Shown here: piece by piece, positions 62,701-64,000 of the stretch
How the letters are laid out: each line of letters begins with the position of its first letter
How positions within the stretch are numbered: the stretch's first letter is position 1
Origin: Verpa conica
Taxonomy: Eukaryota > Ascomycota > Pezizomycetes > Pezizales > Morchellaceae
Reading direction: 5' to 3'
Assembly: GCA_033030425.1 (NCBI GenBank)
Contig: JAUFSD010000008.1
Span: 1,426,001-1,490,000, forward strand
Length of the DNA stretch: 64,000 bases
Program-made: the position numbers and the translations under genes
The notes under the pieces: model-generated
Told to the model about the DNA's origin: nothing
Seen by the model: the letters and a program-made list of their open reading frames with translations, nothing else
The model's database searches: none

Positions 62701-64000
62701 TTCGCGTTAATCTTGCCGGGGGCTGTACTACATGCAGCGATAGGGGACACAGCTCTTAGCGCATGGTCACCAGTTTTATACAATCTTGGCTAATAAGTAG
62801 AGGTTGGAAACTCGGTTGTCTTACTTACAAACGGTTTGCCTTCTCTATCTTTCCCGCCGAACCTAAGGCCACTCATATGCATGAAGCGAAGAAAGACAGT
62901 CTTTCCGACAAGATACGAGTTTCATGTCGATCATGATGCGATGTTCCGCTTCACAAGATATCACTCATTACCGGGGAAACACACAAAAACGGTTTTTATC
63001 CGTCTTGGGACAACTTGGCGTAAGATCTTGGCGGGATCGTCCTCCTATCGGAGGTTCTATGTGTAGTATACGACGCGTAACTGCGCTATAGACTATAGCT
63101 ATTCGTTGGGTTACTGATGGTTGCTACTGATAACTGCATATTTTTACCGCCACTGCCGCCACTGTGGTGGGGCATCGCGATGACCTCGTGTTTCAGGGGT
63201 TACGCGTAGTTGATCAAACGTTTGTGGTAGCAGAATTACGTTGACAGAAGACTACTAGCCAATGTCAAAGGAATCTTCTAGGATAGCTACCTCCGATATG
63301 GTCTGCGCGCGTTTAGGGAGGAATAAAAAAAAAATTTCTTCGGCTGAAAAGCTCTACTCTGGGAGTTTATAGTTTGCGACATATCGGGTCTCAGCTTAGA
63401 TCCCTCCCGCCATAAGGAGGTACGTGGGACTCGAACGAGTACTCGTTCAGGTGTTATTGCCGGGGCAAACTCACAAAATATCTCGTGATGCTTACTGTTT
63501 ACGTAGGGGAGCGGTCATTAGAAACCATCTTTGTTGTCTTTTTGCTAGATTTCAGGTGTTACTGGAACGTTGTCCGGTTTTAGCATTCTGCAAGTGAGTT
63601 GTGGAAAGTACTGCCGGTATATGAGAATCCCCTCGGTTTAGTTTAGTTGCTAACACTTCATAAGAAGGAAGGAATTTTATTTTTATATCATAGTTTCATT
63701 CATTCTAGGCGTAAGAATATCACATGTAGTTATAATTGTATGGCGTTAATTAACAAGAACAAGACCTATCTCCATCAAAGAAAGAATCGTCCTCTGAAAA
63801 AACCAACACAATTACAGTAACTGTGGTCCGCTACCAACTGTACATACCATTTCAGAGCAGACAATAACACTACACTCAATGTACATTTCTGAAAGTAACC
63901 GAAATGAAGGGGTTAAATTCCAAGCTAGGAAACCATTGGTAGCCCGAGTTATCGGAGGGGAACCTGATACTAATTTCATTACAAATTGCAATTACTGGGT
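59716..64000. other. Transporter 5' flank and gene-free DNA
   Basis: The first few hundred bases are the presumed promoter. Beyond it the sequence is of mixed composition, with no recognisable gene. A foldback lies at about 62006-62056, pairing CCGGCGACTT with AAGTCGCCG. The short palindrome AACGAGTACTCGTT lies at about 63434. The open frame 60390-60968 is listed separately. Confidence 0.45.
60390..60968 (+). other. Unassigned open frame, 193 codons
   Basis: This frame is open for 193 codons counting the stop, starting from GTG; the first internal ATG is near 60534. The part from M-E-T-V-G-D-V-K-E-V to the end has a mixed, protein-like composition, but no domain or motif is recognised. There is no clear promoter or intron signal. 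It could be a fragment of a repeat-derived protein or a chance frame in GC-richer DNA, so I do not call it a gene. Confidence 0.2.

Noticed and set aside
63415..63445. Sequence GGTACGTGGGACTCGAACGAG resembling the 3' part of a tRNA on the minus strand
   Set aside because: The bases flanking the T-loop-like motif cannot pair as a T-stem, and no anticodon arm or acceptor stem was found upstream.

Overview
The window reads as nuclear DNA of a filamentous ascomycete (Pezizomycotina). The support is several short-intron genes (46-82 bp introns with GT..AG ends and CTAAC-like branch sites), two Zn2Cys6 zinc-cluster proteins, a fungal PHO84-type phosphate transporter and a fungal Erv1. The low gene density, AT-rich filler and abundance of small foldback elements would suit a repeat-rich genome such as that of a truffle- or morel-like Pezizomycete, but this placement is inference and I cannot name the species.

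Layout. 1-1.8 kb: a three-exon ERV1/ALR sulfhydryl oxidase gene on the minus strand. 3.0-3.95 kb: a tight cluster of miniature inverted-repeat elements (MITEs). 4-11.7 kb: AT-rich DNA without a recognisable gene. 11.7-17.9 kb: two minus-strand fungal genes, a small conserved protein of unknown function with a GC-AG intron and a six-exon protein carrying a zinc cluster in its middle. 18-37.9 kb: about 20 kb without a supportable gene. It holds a nested MITE pair, a 100-bp MITE, two copies of a GC-rich-ended TIR element, a pogo-like MITE, a pair of abutting perfect palindromes and a 49-bp tandem duplication. 37.9-39.8 kb: a Zn2Cys6 transcription factor with an AT-hook. 39.8-51.9 kb: mostly gene-free, with second copies of two MITE families. 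51.9-54.6 kb: a large F-box protein gene. 57.8-59.7 kb: a five-exon high-affinity phosphate transporter gene, convergent with the F-box gene. 59.7-64 kb: no gene I can defend, although one 193-codon open frame is noted.

The genes are single transcription units, not an operon or obvious cluster. Their roles are ordinary cell functions: mitochondrial disulfide relay, phosphate uptake, gene regulation and probable ubiquitin-ligase targeting. I found no secondary-metabolite cluster, virus, CRISPR array, rRNA or convincing tRNA. The most distinctive content is the non-coding mobile DNA. At least four MITE families share the terminus TA-CTCG and TA target duplications, and one family carries a CACGTG box in each arm. 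Gene models with introns were spliced by eye, and their exon borders are predictions.
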